DNA of 64,000 bases from positions 1,674,001 through 1,738,000 of the forward strand of contig NZ_CM003594.1 of assembly GCF_001435295.1 (NCBI RefSeq). The letters are read 5' to 3'. Positions 27,381 to 36,510 of the stretch are shown in pieces (the stretch's first letter is position 1; every line of letters begins with the position of its first letter). Position numbers and translations under genes: made by a program. The stretch is from Psychrobacter sp. P11F6 (GTDB lineage Bacteria > Pseudomonadota > Gammaproteobacteria > Pseudomonadales > Moraxellaceae). Below the pieces are notes generated by a model. It was given only the letters and a program-made list of their open reading frames with translations. It was not told the origin of the DNA and made no database searches.

Positions 27381-28064
27381 ATGGATTGGGCAAGTATTTT
27401 TATTCATGACACCACTTGGGCATTTGCGCTTGAGATATTGGTGCGTGTCAGCGTCATGTTTGTGCTGATTATCTCGTTTTTGCGTTTGACGGGCAAACGC
27501 GGCGTCCGTCAGCTGTCAATCTTTGAGTTGACCATTATTTTATCATTGGGCTCTATCGCAGGTGACCCTATGTTTAACGAGGATTTGCCGATTATTCAGG
27601 CAGTACTGGTCATGAGCATCGTTATCGTGCTTTATCGATTATGCACGTGGATCATGATGGAATTCCAACCTTTTGAAGATCTGTTAGAAGGGAAGTCGCT
27701 CTATATTGTAGAAGACGGAATGCTGGTACTCGATAAGATTAAAAAGGGTAAAATGTCTCATGATGAGTTTTTTACTGAAATGCGCCAACAAGGGGTTGAG
27801 CATTTGGGTCAAGTGCGTACAGGCTTGCTAGAGACAGACGGTAATTTTAGCATATTGTTATATCCGCCTGAAAACACTGGCTATGGTATGCCGCTTTTCC
27901 CTAAGCAGTATCAACCTGTCGAAGAGATAGAGTCAGAAACATATTACGCATGTATGCACTGCGGCTATGTCGATTATATATCTGACCCAAATCAGCTCTG
28001 TGAACGCTGTGAGAATGGATGTCGAGACTGGGCGAAGGCCTTGAATAGCGAGATCATTAGATGA
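27381..28064 (+). CDS. DUF421 (YetF-like) membrane protein with C-terminal cysteine cluster
   Basis: 227 residues. Three membrane segments lie in the first ~95 residues, with the family block LTGKRGVRQLSIFELTIILSLGSIAGDPM. The cytoplasmic DUF421 domain follows (LLEGKSLYIVEDG, MRQQGVEHLGQVRTGLLETDGNFSI). The last ~40 residues carry CMHCGYV and CERCENGC, a rubredoxin- or zinc-ribbon-like arrangement that plain YetF proteins lack. Function of the family is not settled. Ribosome site TAGGAAAAAG at good distance from the ATG. Confidence 0.85.
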   Translation: MDWASIFIHDTTWAFALEILVRVSVMFVLIISFLRLTGKRGVRQLSIFELTIILSLGSIAGDPMFNEDLPIIQAVLVMSIVIVLYRLCTWIMMEFQPFEDLLEGKSLYIVEDGMLVLDKIKKGKMSHDEFFTEMRQQGVEHLGQVRTGLLETDGNFSILLYPPENTGYGMPLFPKQYQPVEEIESETYYACMHCGYVDYISDPNQLCERCENGCRDWAKALNSEIIR

Positions 28065-28193
28065 TAATAAATGAGATGATAGCTATATGAATTATCTATG
28101 AGTAGATCGAGCGGTCTTATGTTGGCAGTTTTAGCCATTTATACCAACGTAAGACAGCCCTAGACTGAACGTTTTTAACATACCCTAACTGAG

Positions 28194-29786
28194 TTAGGCA
28201 ATTTTATACCAATCAATTTTACGGGTCATGACCATCACGCAAGCGAGTAGCACAAAACAGAAGACAGCACCAAGCAATAAATTCATATCTTCGGTGGTTA
28301 ATATACCGAAAAACGCCGCATACAATCCTGCCAATGTGGCAGTAAAAATCGCCGCTCGCTTGACGCCGCCCAGTACATAATAAGTATACCAACCAATGAG
28401 TCCAACACAGGCGCTGGCAGCAATGGCATACGCTTTCCAAAAGACAATTTGCTCAGCAAGTGGTAATAGTAAGACATAAAACACAAACAGCGCGCAACCG
28501 ACCAACAGATATTGAATAGGGTGAATACGGTTGGATTTAATCACTTCAAATAAGAAGAAAGTGCCGAATGATACTAAGATTAATAATAAGGCATATTTCA
28601 TCGTTCGTTCAGTTTGTAAATACACATCATTAGGCTCAGCAAAACTCACACCAAAGCTGTTCAGGCGCACGTTTCGATAGCTATCAGGTATGGCAGTAGC
28701 TTCTGCTGTAGCAGCGCCCTCCATTGCTATAAGCGAATCATCAGAAACCATTGACTGGCTGTTGTTATCAAGAGTGGCTTGACTGGTGACGACACATCGG
28801 TTGTTAGCGATGCTGACACACTGTGACAAATCTTGATTGTTGGCTATTGTTAAATACTGATTTTGCCAACTGGCTTCAAAACCTTTAGCGGTAAGTTTCT
28901 TGGCATTGGGGAGCGCCTTACCAATAAAGTTTGGCGCATGCCAATTACTGCGCATCGTTAAGTTAAAGTTTTGTCCAGTCGGTACAGTGTTTACATTGCT
29001 AATACCAGCTAACGGTAAATCAATGATGATTTCTGTACTGGTTAGTGACTCGCTAGCACCGTTCGTAGCTAGGATGTTATTGCCATTCTGCTGGCTCGTT
29101 ATATTTTTTACTGAATGCTGTAATATATCTTGCGGAATAGCTACTTCTACATAGGTCAGATTTTTCAGCAGCGCTGTCTGAGGGTAGGTCGCTTTTATCG
29201 GTTTTTTATCAATGGTCACCGTTGGTAGCGTCGCCACGCCGCGCAGATCTGATACTGGAATAATCAATTTTGCTGCATTCCAGTGGATAATGGTTTTTTC
29301 GGGCTGGGTGTTATTTTTATTGGCGGGTGTACTGACAGAACCTTGTGCGTCACTAGTTTTGCTCGTAGTATCATATAAGCTGCTGATGGCTTGATCAAAT
29401 GTATAGCGTTGGTCAAATGTCAACGCACCATCATAACTGGTCGCATGATAGATGCCACGTTTGTAGGTATCAGTGCTGACTTCAAGGTCTTGTATGGCTT
29501 GGGTCTGACTGGCAAAGACAATTTCATTTTTTGAGTAAGATGGTGCACACTTACTGGTTGTTTCAGGTGCTGTAATCTGACATTCAGGTGTAACTGTGGT
29601 AGGAATGATGATAAATGGGGTGATGACTTCTTGCGGATTGACGTGCTGCTGGGCAATTTCTTTAACCACCGACGCGGCATAATTTTGTCGTTCGTAGATC
29701 ACTGAGCCAATCATACCGAGACCGATGGCAAAAATAATACAAAGCCCGGCGATGATGGACAATTTAGTCAATAGTGTTTTTTGCAT
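28194..29786 (-). CDS. creD: CreD-family inner membrane protein
   Basis: 530 residues. An N-terminal membrane segment (LSIIAGLCIIFAIGLGMIGSVIYERQ) is followed by a large periplasmic domain with the family block VVKEIAQQHVNPQEVITPFIIIP, and by about five C-terminal membrane segments beginning MKYALLLILVSFGTFFLFEVI and HPIQYLLVGCALFVFYVLLLPLAEQIVFW. In enterobacteria and Aeromonas creD is controlled by the CreBC two-component system and linked to beta-lactam response and envelope integrity. No creB or creC is in this window. The periplasmic domain contains a Ser/Thr/Asn-rich insert of about 40 residues. Confidence 0.88.
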   Translation of the reverse strand: MQKTLLTKLSIIAGLCIIFAIGLGMIGSVIYERQNYAASVVKEIAQQHVNPQEVITPFIIIPTTVTPECQITAPETTSKCAPSYSKNEIVFASQTQAIQDLEVSTDTYKRGIYHATSYDGALTFDQRYTFDQAISSLYDTTSKTSDAQGSVSTPANKNNTQPEKTIIHWNAAKLIIPVSDLRGVATLPTVTIDKKPIKATYPQTALLKNLTYVEVAIPQDILQHSVKNITSQQNGNNILATNGASESLTSTEIIIDLPLAGISNVNTVPTGQNFNLTMRSNWHAPNFIGKALPNAKKLTAKGFEASWQNQYLTIANNQDLSQCVSIANNRCVVTSQATLDNNSQSMVSDDSLIAMEGAATAEATAIPDSYRNVRLNSFGVSFAEPNDVYLQTERTMKYALLLILVSFGTFFLFEVIKSNRIHPIQYLLVGCALFVFYVLLLPLAEQIVFWKAYAIAASACVGLIGWYTYYVLGGVKRAAIFTATLAGLYAAFFGILTTEDMNLLLGAVFCFVLLACVMVMTRKIDWYKIA

Positions 29787-29931
29787 GAAAGCTCCTCATA
29801 TGAATCTTTAGTCCAAAACTGTGCATATAACAGTCAGTAGGTTCAAAGAAGATCATAGAGGAGAGATGAAGAAAAAATATGTAAGAACGATGGAGAGTGT
29901 GTGGAAAAATAAGCCTTAGTGTTTTCTGACA

Positions 29932-30456
29932 TCAGTGTTTTTTAGTATCACCAACTACTTTATCCATAATAGCAAACAATAAGCCAGACAACACAAAAGT
30001 CATATGAATGATGACTTTCCACATGAGTTTGTCCGCTTCACCCTCACTCAATTCATTAGGAATATCCATAAACGATTTTAACAGATCAATCGCAGAAATA
30101 GCGACAATGGCACCGATGACTTTTAGTTTTAGACCAGAAAAATCTACTTTGCCCATCCAACTAGGTCGATCAACGTGATCACCAGTGTCAATTTTTGAGA
30201 CAAATATTTCATAGCCACTAAATATAATAATTAATAATAAACTGGCTACTAAAGAGAGGTCGACCAACACTAATATATTAACAATGACATCTGATACAGA
30301 AGCGCTAAATACAGTATTGAACATCATGACTGTTTTTTGAATGAATTTTATAAATAATAAAATAATCCCTAAGACCAGCCCTAAATAAAAAGGCGCTAAT
30401 ATCCAGCGGCTGTTAAAGATGGTTTTTTCTAGGTATCGTTCAATGTTTTTTAGCAT
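29932..30456 (-). CDS. UPF0114/YqhA-family membrane protein
   Basis: 174 residues with three to four membrane segments. The N-terminus MLKNIERYLEKTIFNSRWILAPFYLGL is the family hallmark, followed by SGYEIFVSKID and the KLKVIGAIVAISAIDLLKSFMD block. The family has no established function. Of two in-frame ATG codons 6 bases apart the second was chosen, because AAGAG is then 6 bases away. Confidence 0.85.
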   Translation of the reverse strand: MLKNIERYLEKTIFNSRWILAPFYLGLVLGIILLFIKFIQKTVMMFNTVFSASVSDVIVNILVLVDLSLVASLLLIIIFSGYEIFVSKIDTGDHVDRPSWMGKVDFSGLKLKVIGAIVAISAIDLLKSFMDIPNELSEGEADKLMWKVIIHMTFVLSGLLFAIMDKVVGDTKKH

Positions 30457-30524
30457 GGACATCTCTTAATGCTCTTAAAGGTAAAGTTGTAGGTCATTTA
30501 CTGATAACGTGGTATAGGATGGAT

Positions 30525-31106
30525 TTAAGAAAGCCATTCGAGCACTTGTTGTACCCGCTCATCTCTATCACCACCTATGCGATGAAATGGCTTTTGGTGA
30601 CGGGTCAGCTGACTTTCAAAATAAGCACTGATTTCATCACGTTGATGTGGGCTATCACGCAAATCATCGGCGACCCACGGAATATCAACTTCGGTTAATA
30701 AAATCAAGTCGTAATGATGCGTTAACGCCGCATTGGTGAGCGCTTTAGGGCAATCACCATAATACCAATTAGAATAAACCATTAGCTCAAACAGACTGGT
30801 GTCACAAAATAAATAATGGTTGTGATCGCTTTGAGCCGCTTGTGCGGCGAGCTTATTTTCTAACTCAATTTGACCTTGTGCAATAGGGAGTAAATCCTCC
30901 CAAGTGCAAGTGAGGTGTTCCTTATCCCATTTCGCTTGTAGATAGGTGCGCATGTATTCTGGTACCCAAGGGCAGCCAAAATGTGCTGCCAAGTCGCGAC
31001 ATAGCGTGGTCTTTCCAGTGCTCTCTGCCCCTAGGATAGCGACATTGATGACCGATTTAGGCGTATGCTGCTTTAGGTTGCAAGCGGTAACGTCGTTGCC
31101 ATTCAT
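30525..31106 (-). CDS. NadR-type ribosylnicotinamide kinase domain protein
   Basis: P-loop kinase of 193 residues like the C-terminal domain of NadR, which phosphorylates nicotinamide riboside to NMN. Walker A is AILGAESTGKTTL (residues ~23-35). WVPEYMRTYL, FCDTSLFELMVYSNWYYG and LTEVDIPWVADDLRD are typical of the NadR kinase domain. The adenylyltransferase and DNA-binding domains of full NadR are missing. The start overlaps the end of pnuC by 50 bases, so the two are translationally linked. Confidence 0.85.
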   Translation of the reverse strand: MNGNDVTACNLKQHTPKSVINVAILGAESTGKTTLCRDLAAHFGCPWVPEYMRTYLQAKWDKEHLTCTWEDLLPIAQGQIELENKLAAQAAQSDHNHYLFCDTSLFELMVYSNWYYGDCPKALTNAALTHHYDLILLTEVDIPWVADDLRDSPHQRDEISAYFESQLTRHQKPFHRIGGDRDERVQQVLEWLS

Positions 31107-31818
31107 AGTAAGCCCAAATTGCGATAAGAGTGAAGACTACGTATTGTAGCGCAGTAAAAGTGAGACCTTTATAAAAGTATAGCGGGACTGAAATAGCATC
31201 GGCGATTATCCAGAGTATCCAATGCTCAATTTTGCGCCGCGCCATCAGCCACATCGCCATCAAAAACAGCGCGGTAGTCAACATATCGGTGTAATCGACC
31301 CACGTAAATAAATGCAATCCTAATACCGCGCCATCAAAACTAAAGTTATTATTGATGACTGGTCTGAAGTAATACACCAACGCGACAAAGGCAATAGTCG
31401 CCGAGGCTAGTAAGGCGAGTATTGGCAAATCTTTTTTATCGAGATGTTCTACTTGAATAGCGTTCTGGGCGTTAATGCTTGCTAACGACTCATTTTGCTG
31501 CTGACCAGTAGGGTTGATATAATCTTGCTGTTTTTTTATGGCTGTGTTTTTCTTACTCTGTGTCCAATTGATCCAGCCATATAGACTCATCACCGTATAG
31601 TAGGCATTGATAAACATATCGCCAAATAACTGCCATTTCCACAATAGATAGACAAATATAGCGGTGCTGACGAGACCTATCGGAAATACCAAAATATTGG
31701 TTCTGCTGGCGAGTAAGACACTTGCTACCCCAAATATGACAGCAATTAATTCGAGAGCAATAAAGACAGTGGGATAGTCAGCGTATTGTCCAAATAACCA
31801 GTTAAAAATTTCTACCAT
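31057..31818 (-). CDS. pnuC: Nicotinamide riboside/mononucleotide transporter PnuC
   Basis: Inner-membrane facilitator of about 253 residues. The family core is visible: IFGVASVLLASRTNILVFPIGL, YLLWKWQLFGDMFINAYYTVMSLYGWINW, then WVDYTDMLTTALFLMAMWLMARRKIEHWILWIIADAISVPLYFYKGL, which includes the W-x3-E-W-type PnuC signature. A hydrophilic linker of about 50 residues separates the two parts. The frame opens earlier, but the ATG at 31818 gives the normal family N-terminus. Works with the overlapping kinase: PnuC brings in nicotinamide riboside and the kinase traps it as NMN. Confidence 0.92.
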   Translation of the reverse strand: MVEIFNWLFGQYADYPTVFIALELIAVIFGVASVLLASRTNILVFPIGLVSTAIFVYLLWKWQLFGDMFINAYYTVMSLYGWINWTQSKKNTAIKKQQDYINPTGQQQNESLASINAQNAIQVEHLDKKDLPILALLASATIAFVALVYYFRPVINNNFSFDGAVLGLHLFTWVDYTDMLTTALFLMAMWLMARRKIEHWILWIIADAISVPLYFYKGLTFTALQYVVFTLIAIWAYYEWQRRYRLQPKAAYA

Positions 31819-32116
31819 GAGTATTCCCAAATATGAGCGGGTTTTATGTCTCGCAGTTTTATGCGTTCGAACTGTGAACGTGTCGCTAGCAAAGTGCGCC
31901 AATTATAACGTAGCTGCTCCAAAATGAAGTCAGGACTTTGCTTATTTTTCGCAACAAACAGATTATTTGTAACAAAGTATTAGAAAAATAATTATATTCA
32001 GGCATAATAAAGGCTCTGATTTTAAGTTTACAGTTATTCACTGAAATCAAACGACTGTTATTTTTCCACTTTTATGCTTATCCCAAGCCCTATAGTAGTA
32101 GACAAGGAAGCTTATC

Positions 32117-33262
32117 ATGACGACTTGTATCACAGGCACTGGCCTGTATATTCCGCCTTATAGCATCAGTAATGAAGAGCTAGTAGATTCATTTAATAAG
32201 TATGTTGAGAATTATAATGCAAAGCATGCTGACGAGATAGCAGCAGGAACTTTGACTGCCCTAGAGCCTTCTTCAGCGGCCTTTATCGAAAAAGTATCTG
32301 GTATCAAATCACGTTATGTGATGGAAAAGGATGGTATTTTAGATCCTGAAATCATGGCACCAGTGATTCCTTATCGTCATTTAGGTGAAGAGCTGTCTAT
32401 TATGGCAGAAATGGGTACTGCAGCTTTGAAAGACGCGCTAGCAGATGCGGGACTTGAAGCCAATGACCTAGATGGTATCATTCTTGCCTGTTCAAACTTT
32501 CAGCGTACTTATCCTGCGGTCGCTATCGAGATTCAAAATGCAATCGGTATGATTGGCGGTTTTGCTTATGATATGAACGTCGCTTGTAGCGCCGCGACTT
32601 TTGGTCTATCGCAAGCACACGGCTCTATCGTTTCTGGTCTGGCTAAGCGCATCGCTGTGGTCAACGTTGAGATTACTTCAGCGCATCTGAACTGGCGTAA
32701 CCGTGACAGCCACTTTATCTTTGGTGATGTCGCAACAGCATCTATCGTCGAAGAGCTAGACACGCCAAAAGGTTATGAGATTCTTAACTCTAAGCTATTT
32801 ACCCAGTTTTCGACCAATATCAAAAACGAATACGGCTTTATGGATCGCTCAGAATTCTTAGCGGCACAGACTGAGATGTATCCAGACATCAAAGAGCCAG
32901 TCACCGACAAGCTATTCTTACAAAATGGTCGAAAAGTGTTCCGTGAAGTCTGTCCAAAGGTTTCAGAGGTCATCACTGAGCATTTGCAAGAGAACGATAT
33001 TGCAACGTCTGATGTTAAAATGATGTGGCTGCACCAAGCCAACGCCAATATGTTGGATTTAATCCTACGTACTGTGATTGGTAAAGAAGCAGATAAAGCG
33101 ATTGTGCCAAGTGTCATTGCTGAATTTGCTAACACCAGTTCAGCCAGTCCGATGATTGTTTTCCATCGCTATAAAGATGAGCTGGCATCAGGCGATTTGG
33201 GTGTGATTTGCTCATTTGGTGCGGGTTACTCTATCGGTTCAGTGTTGGTGCGTAAGGTTTAA
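32117..33262 (+). CDS. Beta-ketoacyl-ACP synthase III-like protein (FabH family, long form)
   Basis: Condensing enzyme of the FabH type (381 residues, against ~320 for ordinary FabH). The catalytic triad is intact: Cys157 in [10 protein letters not shown], His306 in LHQANANML and Asn339 in FANTSSASP. The N-terminus contains an insert of about 60 residues not found in E. coli FabH. The length resembles the long FabH relatives of Pseudomonas and Acinetobacter that elongate acyl-CoA from beta-oxidation (PA3286 type); assignment to that branch is inference. AAGGA precedes the ATG by 9 bases. Followed by a short dispersed repeat and a terminator. Confidence 0.85.
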   Translation: MTTCITGTGLYIPPYSISNEELVDSFNKYVENYNAKHADEIAAGTLTALEPSSAAFIEKVSGIKSRYVMEKDGILDPEIMAPVIPYRHLGEELSIMAEMGTAALKDALADAGLEANDLDGIILACSNFQRTYPAVAIEIQNAIGMIGGFAYDMNVACSAATFGLSQAHGSIVSGLAKRIAVVNVEITSAHLNWRNRDSHFIFGDVATASIVEELDTPKGYEILNSKLFTQFSTNIKNEYGFMDRSEFLAAQTEMYPDIKEPVTDKLFLQNGRKVFREVCPKVSEVITEHLQENDIATSDVKMMWLHQANANMLDLILRTVIGKEADKAIVPSVIAEFANTSSASPMIVFHRYKDELASGDLGVICSFGAGYSIGSVLVRKV

Positions 33263-33287
33263 TTTTTAAAGTAAGACCTGTGACTAG

Positions 33288-33334
33288 AGGGTGTCCTCAA
33301 TTTTATCAGCACTTTCAAAATGAGGACACGCCCT
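33288..33334. repeat. 47-bp imperfect palindrome, candidate dispersed repeat
   Basis: Arms AGGGTGTCCTCA (33288-33299) and TGAGGACACGCCCT (33321-33334) pair with a two-base bulge, and pairing continues inward with one bulged T. The right end AGGACACGCCCTAATA (33323-33338) recurs with one mismatch at 17234-17249; the left core GTGTCCTCA recurs at 62613-62621. Confidence 0.5.
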
Positions 33335-33337
33335 AAT

Positions 33338-33373
33338 AAAAAATAGCTAAGAGCAACCTTAGCTATTTTTTTT
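33338..33373 (+). terminator. Terminator after the FabH-like gene
   Basis: Perfect 14-bp stem AAAAAATAGCTAAG / CTTAGCTATTTTTT, loop AGCAAC, then more T. Confidence 0.9.
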
Positions 33374-33518
33374 GTCTGTTATTTTTGTTATGAGCATTTA
33401 ATCACATTATTTAAGCAATATATTATTCAAGAATGAGGCGCTATTTGAGAATATAACGGGAAGAATGCTTAGAATATCGACAAGAATGCTTAGAGGTTTT
33501 AATTTACCCCGAAAAATT

Positions 33519-33527
33519 TGCTATAAT
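33519..33527 (+). promoter_or_regulatory. Candidate prfA promoter (extended -10)
   Basis: TGCTATAAT is an extended -10 element 38 bases before the prfA ATG. The -35 is weak, as is usual with an extended -10. Confidence 0.5.
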
Positions 33528-33565
33528 CACGGTCTTATTCCTCTCATCCAATTAAAAGTCCTTTT

Positions 33566-34657
33566 ATGAAAGAATCCTTACGCCTGCGTTTAGACCAGAT
33601 GGTAGACCGTTATGAAGAGGTCACCGCCTTATTATCAGATCCTAGTATCATCAGCGATAATAATAAATTCCGTGAATTGTCTGTCGAGCACAGCGACTTG
33701 ATGGATATCACCACTTTATGGCAGAACTATGTGCGTGCAGAAACGGATCAGGCTGATGCAGAGGCTATGCTGGCTGATGCATCAGATCCTGACATGAAAG
33801 AGATGATGATCGATGAGATTGATAACGCCCGCGAGACCATCGTAGAGATGGAAGAGGCGCTCAATGTCATGATGCTACCAAAAGATCCAAATGATAAAGT
33901 GCCTGCTTTCTTGGAAATTCGAGCGGGTACAGGTGGTGATGAAGCCGCGATTTTCTCTGGTGACTTGTTCCGTATGTACCAAAAATACGCGCAGACACAA
34001 GGCTGGACAGTGGAAGTACTGTCTGCAAGTGAAGGCGAGCATGGCGGTTACAAAGAAATTATCACTCGCGTATCAGGCAACAGCGTGTATGGTCGCTTAA
34101 AGTTTGAATCAGGCGTACACCGTGTGCAGCGTGTGCCTGAAACCGAAAGCCAAGGTCGCGTGCATACCTCAGCTTGTACCGTGGCGGTGATGCCTGAGGT
34201 TGAGATTGATGATACAGTAGATCTAAATCCAGCCGATATCCGCTTTGATACCTTCCGTTCAAGCGGTGCGGGTGGTCAGCACGTTAACACCACTGACTCA
34301 GCCGTACGTTTGACCCACATTCCCACGGGTACCGTGGTAGAGTGTCAGCAAGAGCGTAGCCAGCACAAAAACCGTGCGCAAGCGATGAAAATGCTGATTT
34401 CAAAGATCCAGCAAGTCAAAGTACAGGCGCAAGTTGATGCAGCAGACACCATACGCCGTGATTTGGTCGGTAGTGGCGATCGTTCAGAACGTATTCGCAC
34501 TTATAATTTCCCACAAGGTCGCATGACCGATCACCGTATCAACCTGACGTTATACAAGCTTGATGCCATTATGGAAGGCGACTTGGATGAGATTCTTGAT
34601 GCACTGTTGCGTGAGCATCAGGCTGATTTGATGGCCAGTATTGGCGGTGGTGATTAG
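33566..34657 (+). CDS. prfA: Peptide chain release factor 1
   Basis: Class I release factor for UAA and UAG (363 residues). The peptidyl-hydrolysis motif GGQ is in [17 protein letters not shown], and the codon-recognition PxT-type tripeptide is PET in RVPETESQG. The C-terminal [15 protein letters not shown] block is standard. Not next to hemA or prmC, its neighbours in many relatives. Own promoter and terminator. Confidence 0.97.
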   Translation: MKESLRLRLDQMVDRYEEVTALLSDPSIISDNNKFRELSVEHSDLMDITTLWQNYVRAETDQADAEAMLADASDPDMKEMMIDEIDNARETIVEMEEALNVMMLPKDPNDKVPAFLEIRAGTGGDEAAIFSGDLFRMYQKYAQTQGWTVEVLSASEGEHGGYKEIITRVSGNSVYGRLKFESGVHRVQRVPETESQGRVHTSACTVAVMPEVEIDDTVDLNPADIRFDTFRSSGAGGQHVNTTDSAVRLTHIPTGTVVECQQERSQHKNRAQAMKMLISKIQQVKVQAQVDAADTIRRDLVGSGDRSERIRTYNFPQGRMTDHRINLTLYKLDAIMEGDLDEILDALLREHQADLMASIGGGD

Positions 34658-34724
34658 TAACCATCAGGATATTAATGACTAGAGGCTCAATAGCTGGTCG
34701 TGAATCATTAATTCATAAAAGCGT

Positions 34725-34757
34725 GACACTGTCTAGATGACAGTGTCTGTTTGTTTA
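34725..34757 (+). terminator. Terminator after prfA
   Basis: GACACTGTC (34725-34733) and GACAGTGTC (34739-34747) pair around TAGAT, followed by TGTTTGTTTAT. Confidence 0.75.
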
Positions 34758-34857
34758 TAGCTGTTTTTTTACGGCTATCGACTATGATAATAAGTATAGA
34801 TTTAATTTTGCAGTTTTCGTTTATTCCATTTAATTATCTAATAATATTGAGAGTGTT

Positions 34858-36396
34858 ATGTCAAAGCACAATAATCAGAACCAAGACCAAACCCCAGTTG
34901 TAGAAGACGCTAACGAGCTGATTGCGCAACTGCAAGCCAAGCTAGACGATATCAGTGCTTCAGGCAAGCAGCCGTATCCAAATACGTTTAAACGTACTGA
35001 TTATGCACAAGATTTGCAAACTGCCTTTGACGGCGTCTCAAAACAAGAAATTGAAGAAAAAGCGGCGAACGGCGAAAAAACACAGGTCAACGTGGCAGGT
35101 CGCGTCATGTTAAACCGTGGTGCCTTTATTGTTATTCAAGACATGACGGGTCGCATTCAGTTATATGTTGCACGCAAAGAGTTGGATCCAGAGACGTTAG
35201 CGACCATTAAATCATTAGATTTGGGTGATATTGTTGGCGTATCAGGCTATATCGGTCGCTCAGGCAAGGGCGATTTATATGTGCATATCGAAGAGTTTCA
35301 GTTATTGACTAAAGCGTTACGTCCAATGCCAAACAAGTTCCATGGTTTAGCTGATGTCGAAGCTCGCTATCGTAATCGTCATCTTGATTTGATGACCAAT
35401 GAGACGACTCGTGATACCTTTATGATTCGCAGTCAAGTCATTAGCGGCATTCGCAAGTTTATGTTAAATGAGCGTTTCATGGAAGTTGAGACACCGATGA
35501 TGCATCCTATCCCAGGTGGTGCGGTGGCACGTCCATTTGTGACGCATCATAACGCTCTAGATATGCCTTTATATCTGCGTATCGCGCCTGAGCTTTACTT
35601 GAAGCGCTTAGTCGTTGGTGGTTTTGAAAGAGTGTTCGAGATTAACCGCAGCTTCCGTAACGAAGGTGTATCAACTCGCCATAATCCTGAATTTACCATG
35701 ATTGAGTTTTATCAAGCGTATGCTGATTATCATGACTTGATGGATTTGACCGAACGCTTATTTAATGAATTGGCGATGGATATCTTAGGCACGACTGAGA
35801 TTACTTATCAAGAAGAAGCCATCAGTCTAAAAGCGCCATTTATACGTTTGTCTATGTCTGATGCAATTGCAAAATATGCTGAAAATTTCGATATGGCACG
35901 TATCAATGACCGTGATTATTTGGCAGAGTACGCCTCGACAACGCTTAAACAGCAAGTGAAAGAGGTGTTTGGTGTGGGCAAACTACAGACCATTATCTTT
36001 GAAGAAACCGCTGAACACCAATTGCGTCAGCCAACGTTCATCACTGAATATCCAGCGGAAACTTCACCACTGGCACGCCGTAGTGATGACAATCCTGAAA
36101 TCACCGATCGTTTTGAGCTATTCATCGGTGGTCGTGAACTGGCAAACGGCTTTAGCGAGCTTAATGATCCTGCTGATCAGGCAGAACGCTTCCGTGGACA
36201 AGTCGCTGAAAAAGACGCTGGCGATGATGAAGCGATGCATTTTGATGAAGAATACATCGAAGCGCTGTCTTATGGCTTACCACCAACCGCAGGCGAAGGT
36301 ATCGGTATTGACCGTTTAGTGATGTTGTTTACCGATTCTGCCAGTATTCGTGATGTGATTTTGTTCCCGCATATGCGTCGCAAATTAGAAAGCTAA
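34858..36396 (+). CDS. lysS: Lysyl-tRNA synthetase, class II
   Basis: Charges tRNA-Lys (512 residues). An OB-fold anticodon-binding domain ([28 protein letters not shown]) precedes the class II core: motif 1 with [16 protein letters not shown], motif 2 with [23 protein letters not shown], and motif 3 [14 protein letters not shown]. The C-terminus has the usual [17 protein letters not shown] precedes the ATG. Ends before a nested stem-loop region. Confidence 0.97.
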   Translation: MSKHNNQNQDQTPVVEDANELIAQLQAKLDDISASGKQPYPNTFKRTDYAQDLQTAFDGVSKQEIEEKAANGEKTQVNVAGRVMLNRGAFIVIQDMTGRIQLYVARKELDPETLATIKSLDLGDIVGVSGYIGRSGKGDLYVHIEEFQLLTKALRPMPNKFHGLADVEARYRNRHLDLMTNETTRDTFMIRSQVISGIRKFMLNERFMEVETPMMHPIPGGAVARPFVTHHNALDMPLYLRIAPELYLKRLVVGGFERVFEINRSFRNEGVSTRHNPEFTMIEFYQAYADYHDLMDLTERLFNELAMDILGTTEITYQEEAISLKAPFIRLSMSDAIAKYAENFDMARINDRDYLAEYASTTLKQQVKEVFGVGKLQTIIFEETAEHQLRQPTFITEYPAETSPLARRSDDNPEITDRFELFIGGRELANGFSELNDPADQAERFRGQVAEKDAGDDEAMHFDEEYIEALSYGLPPTAGEGIGIDRLVMLFTDSASIRDVILFPHMRRKLES

Positions 36397-36423
36397 AACT
36401 GGTTTACTTGCCATAAATCCATG

Positions 36424-36478
36424 CTGGGACTAAACTGAACATAAGAAAGCTCTTTTGCTTTCAATGGAATGGTCCCAG
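36424..36478 (+). terminator. Nested stem-loop after lysS
   Basis: CTGGGAC (36424-36430) pairs with GTCCCAG (36472-36478); an inner GAAAGC/GCTTTC hairpin lies at 36445-36462. A short T-rich stretch follows. It could end lysS transcription or attenuate the next gene, whose ATG is 33 bases further on. Confidence 0.45.
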
Positions 36479-36510
36479 ATTCTTTATGAGACCTCATTTA
36501 TAGGGACATC

